The notes under the pieces were generated by a model. The model had not been told where the DNA came from and made no database searches. It saw only the letters and a list, made by a program, of their open reading frames with translations. Position numbers and translations under genes: made by a program. DNA of 7,238 nucleotides from CAZOWW01 sp964583765 (GTDB taxonomy: Bacteria > Actinomycetota > Actinomycetes > Actinomycetales > Kineosporiaceae): contig CAZOWW010000197.1 in the NCBI GenBank assembly GCA_964583765.1, forward strand, positions 1-7,238. Direction: 5' to 3'. Positions 1-7,132 of this stretch are shown here, piece after piece (position 1 is the first letter of the stretch; every line of letters begins with the position of its first letter).

Positions 1-54
1 TAGACAAGATCAACTCGAAAGATCTTCTTTACACCACTTCCAGGGACTTGACCG
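1..54. mobile_element. Possible terminal end of an IS256-type insertion sequence
   Basis: The leftmost ~54 bases are less GC-rich than the rest of the window. They contain TTACACCACTTCCAGGGACT (about 29-48), which read on the minus strand gives AAGTGGTGTAA. From memory this resembles the terminal inverted repeats of IS256-family elements in actinobacteria. The boundary coincides with the point, around position 55, where the adjacent secreted-protein remnant loses similarity to its family just after a VVVPG motif. No transposase is visible because the window ends here, and the second inverted repeat and target duplication cannot be seen. It could also be ordinary intergenic DNA. This is an inference from motif recall and the broken neighbour. 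Confidence 0.35.
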
Positions 55-461
55 CCCGGGAACGACCACGCGCTGTCCGCTGAAGTTCACCCCGGCGGAG
101 AAGTCGACCTCGGAGGTGGAAGCGAGCCGAGCAGAGCCCTCCAACCGCGCGCGCTGGACGGCGGCCGTCCCGAGGGCGTTGGCCAGTTTCGGCGCCTAGT
201 TCACCCCCAGTCGAACAGCTTCGCGCAGGTCGGAGGACTCGGTCACCACGAACCAGGTCTTCCCGCGCCCGGGGGCACTGCCCTGGAACAGCGGCAGGGT
301 GACGGTGTTGTGCGCCTCGTCGATCTGCAGGGCGCTGACCAGGTAGGTGGGGATGCTCAGCGTTGGGGTGGCCGAGGCGGGTGAGACCGCGGGAAAACGA
401 CGGACGAAGCGGCCGCGGCCAGGAGTCCGGCGCGACGCAGGCGGTGCGGGAGTGTGGACAT
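55..461 (-). pseudogene. Remnant of a secreted protein of unknown function (frameshift, internal stop, truncated end)
   Basis: An ATG at 461 follows a good ribosome binding site (GAGAGG, 9 bases upstream) and opens a signal peptide beginning MSTLPHRLRRAGLLAAAAS. That frame ends after about 34 codons. The next frame continues sensibly with VSPASA then TPTLSIPTYLVSALQ, so one base appears lost near 384-394, in the TTTTCCC run; restoring it gives a signal peptide with an ASA cleavage site. The mature part reads VTLPLFQG, then a WFVVTESSD motif, RLGVN, a TAG at 198-196, then APKLANALGTAAVQ, VDFSAGVNFS and VVVPG. I recall these blocks from a widespread secreted bacterial family of unknown function, in which an aromatic residue commonly sits where the TAG is (TGG to TAG would explain it). 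Family members continue well past VVVPG; here similarity stops near 55, beside a possible insertion-sequence end. The family assignment is from memory; the frame lesions are seen directly. Confidence 0.65.
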
Positions 462-500
462 CGGATTTCACCTCTCGGCGATGGGGTCGATACGCCGGTA

Positions 501-528
501 AGGTCTGCCCGAACCCCACGGCGTTACA
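501..528 (-). promoter_or_regulatory. Candidate ECF-type promoter upstream of the secreted-protein remnant
   Basis: On the minus strand TGTAAC (528-523) is followed by a 16-base spacer and AGACCT (506-501). That leaves a leader of about 35 bases before the ATG at 461. A TGTAAC-like -35 with a roughly 16-base spacer is compatible with promoters of some ECF sigma factors. A second copy upstream of the sigma gene, expected for autoregulation, was not found. The element is therefore a single weak match, offered because it lies between a sigma/anti-sigma pair and a likely target gene. Confidence 0.25.
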
Positions 529-825
529 GGTCCGTGCCCGCCGTCAGCGGACCGAGGTCAGGTGCGTGCCGTGCTGACGCTGTCCCACCCGTCGATGTGG
601 CCTTCACGGTGGTGGCGTCCATCGGCAACGACGGGCACCACGCGCCAGGAGTCGGCCCACCCGGCCCGTCTCGACCCGCTGCCCTCGCGCGAGCCTGACC
701 TGCTGCTACCGAGGCAGGCTGACTTCCCTACCTCGCGAGGACCACTGCCGTCCATGGGCACCACCGACGACCCGCGCACGCGAGACCCGCGACCTCGTCT
801 CCAGCGATCAGGAAATCCGGCCCGG
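529..825. other. Intergenic stretch without a convincing gene
   Basis: These roughly 300 bases separate the anti-sigma stop from the secreted-protein remnant. Open frames exist on both strands, but their translations are rich in Arg, Gly, Ser and Pro, lack recognisable motifs, and look like by-products of high GC content. No terminator with a T-run, tRNA or repeat array is visible; only a short palindrome, CTCGCGAG (732-739), stands out. Confidence 0.5.
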
Positions 826-1131
826 TCAACCGCGGTCACCAGGATCGGAGCCGTGGCTGGGGTCCTCAGGGTGGGAACGCCACTGCCGAAACAGCGCGAC
901 GAGGTCGTCCTGGGCATTCGGGCTGAGGTCCTCGGCTGCGACGGAGCCGGTGAGCGTGATGGTGGCGCGGATCTGGGCGAAGTACTCCCTGCAGTGCGGG
1001 CACTCGGCCAGGTGGGCCTCGAAGCGGCGCCTGTCCGCTCCGGACAGGGCTCCCTCGAGATAGTCGGTGACCAGCTCGACCGCCTGTTGGCAGACCAGGT
1101 CCCGTCGCCGCAGGAATCTCGCGCGGATCAC
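826..1131 (-). CDS. Anti-sigma factor with zinc-binding zf-HC2 (ZAS) domain
   Basis: This 101-residue protein should bind the ECF sigma factor encoded just upstream and keep it inactive in the cytoplasm. It shows the ZAS arrangement: Cys14, then His40-x3-Cys44-x2-Cys47 inside HLAECPHC. The spacing equals that of the four zinc ligands of Streptomyces RsrA (C11, H37, C41, C44). There is no membrane segment, so it is a soluble type. A short acidic tail with RQWRSHPED follows. The GTG start is chosen because GGGAGG lies 5 bases upstream and because the start overlaps the original sigma stop as GTGA, a classic translational-coupling arrangement. In the sequence as given, the sigma reading frame runs straight into this one through a frameshift, so a longer fused product would be predicted automatically. 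With three cysteines, redox sensing is possible but not shown; many ZAS proteins are not redox sensors. Confidence 0.88.
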   Translation of the reverse strand: MIRARFLRRRDLVCQQAVELVTDYLEGALSGADRRRFEAHLAECPHCREYFAQIRATITLTGSVAAEDLSPNAQDDLVALFRQWRSHPEDPSHGSDPGDRG

Positions 1132-1725
1132 GGCAACCTCCCGAATTCGTCCTCGAGGATACGGCGCAGCCTGCTGCGACCCCGGTGCAGCAGGACCCGC
1201 GTTGCCCTCGCTGATCCCGAGCAACTGGCACACCTGCTCGCTGCTGAGCTCCTCGATGTCCCGCAGCGTGACCACCTCGGCCTGGCGGGCGGGTAACTCG
1301 TCCAGCGCCGCGCGGAGCCGGGCAGCGATCTTCGCCGCCCGGCTCCGGTCCTCGGCCGCTTCCACCCACTGCTCTGGTCCGCTCAACCAGTGCCCCGTCG
1401 AATCGAACCGGGAGGCCTCCACGGCAGGAGCGGGATCCTCCACGGGAACCGCGCGCCGCTCCCGAACCCCGGAGGTCTTCGCCTTGTTGATCAGGATCCC
1501 GAACATCCAGGATCGAAAGGCTGCCCGACCCTCGAAGCCGTCGATTCCATGCAGGACAGCGACCCAGGTCTCCTGGACGACCTCTTCGGCCACGGCCCGA
1601 CTCGGCACGTAGGAGGCCGCCAGCCGCAACATCGACGCCTGGTGGCGATTGACCAGAGCGACGAATGCCTGTTCGTCGCCGGCACGCAGGCGAGCGATCA
1701 GTCCCTCGTCGGGATCGGGCTGCAC
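1128..1725 (-). CDS. ECF-family RNA polymerase sigma factor, apparently frameshifted in region 4
   Basis: This is an alternative sigma factor of the extracytoplasmic-function group, expected to direct RNA polymerase to a small regulon. Counting from the GTG at 1725, region 2 covers about residues 3-85 (ARLRAGDEQAF, AEEVVQETWVAVL, FRSWMFGILINKAK) and region 4 about 135-190 (LDELPARQAEVVTLRDIEEL, then SSEQVCQLLGISEGNA). After Ala176 (codon 1200-1198) the open frame turns into GPAAPGSQQAAPYP, unlike any sigma factor. Shifting frame near 1197 restores VLLHRGRSRLRRILEDEF and a TGA at 1130-1128, giving about 199 residues, the usual ECF length. So two bases are missing (GCGCGGG to GCGGG) or one is extra. 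Unrepaired, the recognition helix is destroyed and the frame continues to 826 as a sigma/anti-sigma fusion. An upstream GTG at 1818 would add 31 atypical residues; 1725 fits the QPDPDE-type N-terminus and has a weak AGG 9 bases upstream. Its regulator is the coupled anti-sigma gene downstream. Confidence 0.82.
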
Positions 1726-1897
1726 GGGCGGAAGCCTACGTGCCCTCCCCTGCCCGTGGGACCGCGACCACCTCGACCGGGCCTGCCGGCCGACTTCCGG
1801 GTCATCTCTCGGTCTCACTTCGCGCCACTTGCCGGCCGGTCATCATCCTGCAAGGTACTCCGGAAGGTGAATCCTGCGCGCCGATGGGGTACGGCCA

Positions 1898-3661
1898 TCA
1901 TGGGCGATCTGGTTGGGCGGTTGCCTGGAATGCTTCGAGCGCCTCACCGGGGGTGTCGTAGTAGGCGTCGGGGTCGAGGGCGGTGGTGATGCCGTAGCGG
2001 GCGAGCTGCCCGCGCACGGGGACAAGGAAGCTGCTGATGCCGACGCGGGTGTGCCGTTCTTGGAGTTGCTGGATGATGCGGGCGAGGACCGCGGCCGCGG
2101 TGTAGTCGACGTCGCCGATGGCCGCGCCGTCAAGAATGATCCACCGGATCGGGCTTCCCTTCCCGGTGAGGGCCGAGACGTCGTCAAGGAGCCGGGAGGT
2201 GTTGGCGTAGTAGAGGCTGGTCCCGAACCGGTAGACCACCAGTCCCTCTTCGGTACGGGCGCCGGGCAGGACCGGGGTCGGTTGCCAGTGCCCGGCGGGT
2301 GACTTGATCAGCACACTGTTGCGGGGGTGGTAGCTGTGGCGGAGGTGGTCGATGATCGAGGCGACGACCGCGACCACGATGCCATCTTCGACGCCCAGGG
2401 CCACCACTGCGGCTGCAGTGAGCAGGGCGACGGCGAATTCGTCGCGGCGGACGGCCAGGATGCGGCGCATCCCGCGGAAGTCGATGAGCTCGGCGGCGAT
2501 CAGGAAGACCACGGCGGCCAGGGCGGCGATCGGCATGAAGGTGAGAGAGCCGGTGAGTGTGAGCAGGACGCCGACCACCACCGCGGTGGTGGTGAGTGAG
2601 GCCAGTTGGCTGCGCCCGCCCGCGCTGTCGACTATCTGGGTCTTGGTGGGGCTGCCGTTGACGACGAAGGTCCCGCAGACTGCGGCGGCCACGTTCGCGG
2701 CGCCCAGGCCGATCAGGTCGGTCTCTTCGCTGAAGGGCTCCTCGTACTTCACGGCGTAGGCGCGTGAGGTCGCCGCGCTCTGGGCGAGGATGACGACGAA
2801 CATCGACGCCGCGGTGCCGAGCAGTGCGGTGGTGTCATGCCAGCCGAGTGCGGGCATTCCGACATGCGGGAGCCCGCCCGGGATAGCGCCGAGCACAGCC
2901 ACCCCCCGCCCCGGCAGGTTGGCGGCCCGGCTGATGATGATCGCGCCGATCACCGCGATCAGCGCTCCGGGAGCTCTACGGGAAACCCGGCGGGCGCCCA
3001 CCACGACGAAGATGACGGCGAGGGATGTCGCCACGGTTGCGCGACGAGCGTGCGGGAGAGCGCGGGCGGTGTCCAGGAGCCGGCTCAATGTCTGGCCGTG
3101 GGTGGAACGCACTCCGAGCATGTCAGGCAGTTGCCCGGCGGCCACCTGGATGCCGACGCCGGTGAGGAACCCGACCAGGACGGTACGGGACAGGAAGTTC
3201 GCCAGGAACCCGAGGCGGGCCAGCCTCGCCAGCAGCAGCAGCCCACCTGTCAGCAGGGCCACCAATCCGGCCAGTTGCACGTATCTCGCCGACCCGGCGA
3301 CCGCGAGTCCGGCGAGGGATGCGCTGAGGATCGCTGCGGTCGCGGAGTCGGCGCCGACGACGAGGTGACGTGAGGAGCCGAGAACGGCGTAGACCGCCAT
3401 CGGCAGGAGCAGTGTGTACAGGCCGGTCACGACCGGCATTCCCGCGATCTTCGCGTAGCCGAGGACCTCCGGGATGCTCAAGGCGGCGAGGGTGGCGCCG
3501 GCAAGTAGGTCAGCGGGGATCTGGGACCGGTCGATGGGCACCAGCCCCCGCAACACGGGCCAGCGCCGCGGCGCCAGCCAACGCCACGACGTCCCCGCGC
3601 GAACGGCCGGCGGCCTCTGGCCGGCCGGTGGCTCGCTGGGGGGTCCTGGCCCGGCCGTCAT
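1898..3661 (-). CDS. SulP (SLC26-type) anion transporter with STAS domain
   Basis: This 587-residue integral membrane protein belongs to the SulP family, whose members move sulfate, bicarbonate, C4-dicarboxylates or other anions, often with H+ or Na+. The substrate cannot be read from sequence. The membrane domain spans about residues 47-440. It carries the family pattern GYAKIAGMPVVTGLYTLLLP (68-87) followed by VYAVLGSSRHLVVGADSATA (90-109), the SEETDLIGLGAANV block (311-324) and the NGSPTKTQIVDSAGGRSQ block (335-352). A cytoplasmic STAS domain follows (about 445-580), with WIILDGAAIGDVDYTAAAVL (507-526) matching the conserved strand and loop. The ATG at 3661 was chosen because it lies 44 bases after the PPK2 stop and gives a normal N-terminus; the frame stays open further upstream, but only over PPK2 coding sequence. 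It is the last gene of the ATPase-PPK2-SulP cluster. No clear terminator follows before the sigma gene. Confidence 0.93.
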   Translation of the reverse strand: MTAGPGPPSEPPAGQRPPAVRAGTSWRWLAPRRWPVLRGLVPIDRSQIPADLLAGATLAALSIPEVLGYAKIAGMPVVTGLYTLLLPMAVYAVLGSSRHLVVGADSATAAILSASLAGLAVAGSARYVQLAGLVALLTGGLLLLARLARLGFLANFLSRTVLVGFLTGVGIQVAAGQLPDMLGVRSTHGQTLSRLLDTARALPHARRATVATSLAVIFVVVGARRVSRRAPGALIAVIGAIIISRAANLPGRGVAVLGAIPGGLPHVGMPALGWHDTTALLGTAASMFVVILAQSAATSRAYAVKYEEPFSEETDLIGLGAANVAAAVCGTFVVNGSPTKTQIVDSAGGRSQLASLTTTAVVVGVLLTLTGSLTFMPIAALAAVVFLIAAELIDFRGMRRILAVRRDEFAVALLTAAAVVALGVEDGIVVAVVASIIDHLRHSYHPRNSVLIKSPAGHWQPTPVLPGARTEEGLVVYRFGTSLYYANTSRLLDDVSALTGKGSPIRWIILDGAAIGDVDYTAAAVLARIIQQLQERHTRVGISSFLVPVRGQLARYGITTALDPDAYYDTPGEALEAFQATAQPDRP

Positions 3662-3705
3662 GCCGCGCCCAGCACGGTCCTGCGTAGGCGGTAGCCCATC
3701 TTGTT

Positions 3706-4587
3706 CTATGCCGAGTCCTTCCGCCGGAGCTGTCCGCGGAACGTTTCGAGTTCCCGCTGGTGTTTGTCGGTGGTCTTCGGATAGGCCATCTTCAGCCCGG
3801 CCAGGGTATCGAGGACAATCTGGGAGACAATCAGCCGGGCGTTCTTCTTGTCGTCGGCGGGGACGATGTACCACGGGGCGTCGAGACTGCTCGTGATCTC
3901 AAGGCATTCCTCGTACGCTTGGGTGTAGCTGTCCCAGTGTTTCCTCTCCTGGATGTCGGCGGGGCTGAGTTTCCAGTTCTTGCCCGGCTCGTCGATGCGC
4001 TCGAGGAACCGCTTTCGCTGTTGGTCTTTCGACAGGTGAAGGAATATCTTGACGACCTGGGTGCCGTTTCGGTGGAGGTGTGCTTCGAAATCGTTGATGG
4101 AGCGGAACCGTTCTGTCCAGATCGTCTCCGGGTCAAGGAGGTCTTCCGGGAGGCCCTGGCCGTGGAGGATCTCCGGATGGACACGCACGACGAGGACTTC
4201 CTCGTAGTAGGAGCGGTTGAAGAGGCCGATCCGGCCGCGTTCGGGTAGCCGGCAGGTGGTGCGCCAGAGGAAGTCGTGGTCCAACTCCTCGCGGCTCGGC
4301 TGTTGGAAGCTGAAGACCTCGCAGCCCTGCGGATTGACCCCGGACATGACATGGCGGATGGCGCCGTCCTTGCCTGCGGCATCCATCCCCTGGAAGATGA
4401 GAAGTAACGCGTACCTGTTGGACGCGTAGTGCAGGCGCTGCAACGAACTCAGCTTCTTGACATGTTTCTTCAGGAGTTTCCTGTACTTCTTCTTGGACCG
4501 GTAGACAGGCTGAACGCGCGTCGGATGCCCGGCGAGTTCGATCTTATCCCCGGGCTGCACGCGGAATTCGTTCGAGTCGACTTTCAT
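3706..4587 (-). CDS. ppk2: Polyphosphate kinase 2 (PPK2 family polyphosphate:nucleotide phosphotransferase)
   Basis: This 293-residue cytoplasmic enzyme transfers phosphate between inorganic polyphosphate and nucleotides, typically making ADP or ATP from AMP or ADP at the expense of polyphosphate. The P-loop is GMDAAGKDG (residues 67-75, Lys73), preceded by the strand YALLLIFQ. The Walker B region is IGLFNRSYYEEVLVVRVHPE (120-139), and the lid segment around PGKNWKLSPAD (201-211) has the expected basic residues. Length and the N-terminal YRSKKKYRKLLKKHVKKLSSLQ-type segment (29-50) fit single-domain PPK2 proteins annotated as polyphosphate:nucleotide phosphotransferases. Class III (both AMP and ADP) seems likely but is not proven by what I can see. 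The ATG has a strong ribosome binding site, GAGGAG, 6 bases upstream. It lies between the proton ATPase (100-base gap) and the SulP gene (44-base gap), so co-transcription is likely. It could supply ATP to the neighbouring pump; that link is inferred. Confidence 0.95.
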   Translation of the reverse strand: MKVDSNEFRVQPGDKIELAGHPTRVQPVYRSKKKYRKLLKKHVKKLSSLQRLHYASNRYALLLIFQGMDAAGKDGAIRHVMSGVNPQGCEVFSFQQPSREELDHDFLWRTTCRLPERGRIGLFNRSYYEEVLVVRVHPEILHGQGLPEDLLDPETIWTERFRSINDFEAHLHRNGTQVVKIFLHLSKDQQRKRFLERIDEPGKNWKLSPADIQERKHWDSYTQAYEECLEITSSLDAPWYIVPADDKKNARLIVSQIVLDTLAGLKMAYPKTTDKHQRELETFRGQLRRKDSA

Positions 4588-4665
4588 CCTTGGCTCCTCG
4601 GTCAGTTTCTCTTGCCCCTGCCTTGCTGGCGCCCCGACCCCGGTTGCGGTGGTGGGGCCGCCCAG

Positions 4666-4684
4666 GGGTGCACGATGTGCAACC
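4666..4684. promoter_or_regulatory. Short inverted repeat in the ATPase-PPK2 gap
   Basis: The plus strand reads GGGTGCAC-GAT-GTGCAACC: 8-base arms with one mismatch around a 3-base centre. It starts 3 bases after the ATPase stop and lies about 80 bases before the PPK2 start. It could be an operator or a weak hairpin that stabilises or attenuates the message. There is no T-run, so it is not a standard intrinsic terminator. It may be chance. Confidence 0.25.
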
Positions 4685-4687
4685 TGG

Positions 4688-7132
4688 TCAAACTTTCGTC
4701 GTGGCCGTCGGCTGCCCCGGCTGGGTCGCGGGCGTGTCTGCGGGTGTCTCGGCGTTGTTCTGGGCTGGATCGAGGATGCGGTAGGCGAGCAGTTTGACGC
4801 GGTCGCTGAGCAGGAACCAGATCAGCGCGTATCCCCACACGAAACCCGCCCATCCCCAGCCGAGGGGGGTCATGAACAGTCCGTAGACCGCGATCAACGT
4901 GGCGATCACCTGGGTGCCGACGACGGCTATCAGCAGGATGCGGGCGGGGCGGATGGACCAGAACGGGCCGCGGGTGCGGGTCAGGAAGATCGTCAGGTGT
5001 CCGGCGACGGACAGCATCAGGTACATCAGAGTCTGCAACCGCGGGTGGCCGAGGCCGAAGACGCGGTCACCGAGGTAGAACAGGCCGAAAGCTGCCAGCG
5101 GGCCGACGGTGCCCAGCACGGTGGCGATCCCTAGCACCAGGCGCATGTTCCAAGCCTCGGGCTGGTCCTTGTAGTGCACGTTGTCGTAAGCGATGGACAG
5201 GATCGCGCCGTCGTTGAGCAACGCCAGCATCACGATCATGACGGCGGTCACCGGGTAGAAGTTGAAGACCAGGATCGCCAGGGTCACGAACAGCAGCACC
5301 CGCAGGGTCTCGGCGATGCGGTAGATGGCGTAGCTGTTCATCCGCTGGAAGATCTTTCGGCTTTCCTTGATCGCGTCGATGATCACGGCCAGGCCGCGGG
5401 TGGTCAGGACGATGTCAGCGGCTGCCCGTGCGGCGTCGGTGGCACCGGACACGGCGATACCACAGTCGGCCTTCTTCAACGCGGGGGCGTCGTTGACGCC
5501 GTCTCCGGTCATCCCGACGATGTGGCCCCGTTGTTGCAGGACCTCCACGATGTGGAACTTGTGCTCGGGGAACACCTGCGCGAAACCGTCGGCGGTTTCG
5601 ATGGATTCGGCGACGTCCGCACTCTCGTGCCTGTTCACCTCGCCGAGCCCGGCGGCATCCAGGATGCCTGCGCCAAGACCCACCTTCTGGGCGGTCTCCT
5701 TCGCGATGGCCAGCGCATCGCCGGTGACCATCTTGACCGTCACGCCCATGGCTCGGGCGGTCGCGATGGTTGCCTTGGCGTCCTCGCGGGGCGGGTCGAA
5801 CAGCGGCAGTACCCCCAAGAGCCGCCAGCCATCGTCACCGTCGGCGCGGGCCACGCCCAGGGATCGGAACCCGCGGGCCGCGAAATCGTTGACCGCCTTG
5901 TCGACGCCGGGCCGCACCTGCGCGGAATCGGTCACCAGCGCCTGGATCACCTGCGGGGCACCCTTGCTGACCTTGAACGTCGTCCCATCGCCGGCGTTCA
6001 CGGCGGCTTCGGTGCGTTTGTGTACCGGGTCGAAGGGCTGGAAGTGGGTCACCTCGTAGCCAGCGAGAGGGTTGGTGCCGGCCAGACCGTCGAGCACCGC
6101 GGCGTCGATCGGGTCGTCGTTGTCGGCGCGTGAGGCCAGTGCCGCAGCCACGATCACGTCGATCGCGGAGGCGTCGCCGACGGTGAACGGATCGCCCAGC
6201 GTCAGCGCGTTCTGGGTCAGGGTGCCGGTCTTGTCCGCGCACAGCACGTCCACGCCGGCGAGTTCCTCGATGGCCACCAGTCGGGTGACGATCGCCTGTT
6301 TCGTGGTGAGCAGCCGCGCGCCGATCGCCATCGTGACCGACAGCACCGTCGGCATTGCCACCGGGATCGCGGCCACGGTCAGGACCAGGGCGAACTGCAG
6401 GGTGGTCAGGAGCGGGTCGCCGCGAAGGAGCGCAACGGCAACGATCACCCCTACCATCGCGGCCGCCAGGATGATCAGGTAGTTCCCGATCCTCAGCACG
6501 GCGCGCTGGAAGTGGCTGACGGTGTGCGCCTCCTGCACCAACTGCGCCGTCTTCCCGAAGTAGGTGTGCGCACCGGTGGCATACACCAGGGCTCCGGTCT
6601 CACCCTGACGAACGATCGAGCCAGAGAACACCGCCTCGCCGCTCTGGCGGGTGGCAGGCAGGGATTCCCCCGTCAACGCAGACTGGTCCACATCGACCGG
6701 GTCGCCCGCCAGCAGCCGGGCATCCGCCGGGACGATGTCGCCCAGGCGCAGGCGGATGACATCGCCCGGCACCAACTCCCGCGCGGGCGGCGTGACCCAC
6801 TTCCCGTCGCGTTTCACCCGGGCCTTGATCGCCAGGTTGGCCTTCAACGCGTCGATGGCGTTGCCCGCCTGACGTTCTTCCCAGAACCCGACCATCGCGT
6901 TGGCCACGAGCAGCACCAGGATGATCGCGAAGTCCGGCCAGTGCCGGGCCACTCCCGACAGGATGACCGCACCCTCGATCATCCACGGGATCGGGCCCCA
7001 GAAGTAGGTGAGGAACTTCAGGAACGCACTGGACTTCTTCTCCTCGATCTCGTTCGGCCCGTACTGGGCCAGCCGTTTGCGGGCCTCGACCTGACTGAGG
7101 CCATCCAGCGAGGACCCCAACCGCCTCTCCAC
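4688..7132 (-). CDS. Plasma-membrane proton-efflux P-type ATPase (P3A-like)
   Basis: This is an 814-residue (from the GTG at 7132) ATP-driven cation pump; its closest family is the P3A H+-ATPases. It has TGES in the actuator domain (154-157), the phosphorylated Asp300 in DKTGTLT, KGAPQ in the nucleotide domain (390-394), MVTGD (468-472) and MTGDGVNDAP (541-550). Ten membrane segments are apparent: M1-M4 at about 46-84 and 215-268 and M5-M10 at about 608-776. M4 carries PVAMP (257-261). Asn78 in M2 (LLVANAM) and Asp641 in M6 (ALLNDGAILSIAYD) align by eye with Asn106 and Asp684 of plant AHA2, which form its proton-carrying site; this supports H+ rather than Ca2+, K+ or heavy metals. Only about 38 residues follow M10, so the plant-type autoinhibitory tail is absent. 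The family-like sequence DLKSLPLAEV lies in frame just upstream of the GTG, and the GTG has no well-spaced ribosome binding site, so the true start is uncertain. It leads the cluster with PPK2 and SulP. Confidence 0.94.
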   Translation of the reverse strand: MERRLGSSLDGLSQVEARKRLAQYGPNEIEEKKSSAFLKFLTYFWGPIPWMIEGAVILSGVARHWPDFAIILVLLVANAMVGFWEERQAGNAIDALKANLAIKARVKRDGKWVTPPARELVPGDVIRLRLGDIVPADARLLAGDPVDVDQSALTGESLPATRQSGEAVFSGSIVRQGETGALVYATGAHTYFGKTAQLVQEAHTVSHFQRAVLRIGNYLIILAAAMVGVIVAVALLRGDPLLTTLQFALVLTVAAIPVAMPTVLSVTMAIGARLLTTKQAIVTRLVAIEELAGVDVLCADKTGTLTQNALTLGDPFTVGDASAIDVIVAAALASRADNDDPIDAAVLDGLAGTNPLAGYEVTHFQPFDPVHKRTEAAVNAGDGTTFKVSKGAPQVIQALVTDSAQVRPGVDKAVNDFAARGFRSLGVARADGDDGWRLLGVLPLFDPPREDAKATIATARAMGVTVKMVTGDALAIAKETAQKVGLGAGILDAAGLGEVNRHESADVAESIETADGFAQVFPEHKFHIVEVLQQRGHIVGMTGDGVNDAPALKKADCGIAVSGATDAARAAADIVLTTRGLAVIIDAIKESRKIFQRMNSYAIYRIAETLRVLLFVTLAILVFNFYPVTAVMIVMLALLNDGAILSIAYDNVHYKDQPEAWNMRLVLGIATVLGTVGPLAAFGLFYLGDRVFGLGHPRLQTLMYLMLSVAGHLTIFLTRTRGPFWSIRPARILLIAVVGTQVIATLIAVYGLFMTPLGWGWAGFVWGYALIWFLLSDRVKLLAYRILDPAQNNAETPADTPATQPGQPTATTKV

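Noticed and set aside
558..917. Minus-strand open frame of 119 codons between the anti-sigma gene and the remnant
   Set aside because: It overlaps the anti-sigma gene in another frame, is low-complexity Arg/Ser/Gly, and has no motif; treated as a shadow.
562..1296. Long plus-strand open frame (244 codons) opposite the anti-sigma and sigma genes
   Set aside because: It mirrors genuine minus-strand coding sequence, lacks recognisable motifs, and is explained by the high GC content.
2574..2593. Perfect 20-base palindrome ACCACCACCGCGGTGGTGGT
   Set aside because: It is inside the SulP coding sequence and results from Thr and Val codons of a membrane segment (TTAVVV); no sign of a separate role.
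3662..3874. N-terminal extension of the SulP frame by 71 residues
   Set aside because: The extension lies over the 3' end of PPK2 in another frame, is Arg/Pro-rich and unlike SulP N-termini; the ATG at 3661 gives a normal protein.
5174..6133. Plus-strand open frame of 319 codons rich in His, Asp and Gly
   Set aside because: It is antisense to the conserved core of the ATPase; its composition is the complement of that frame and no domain is visible.
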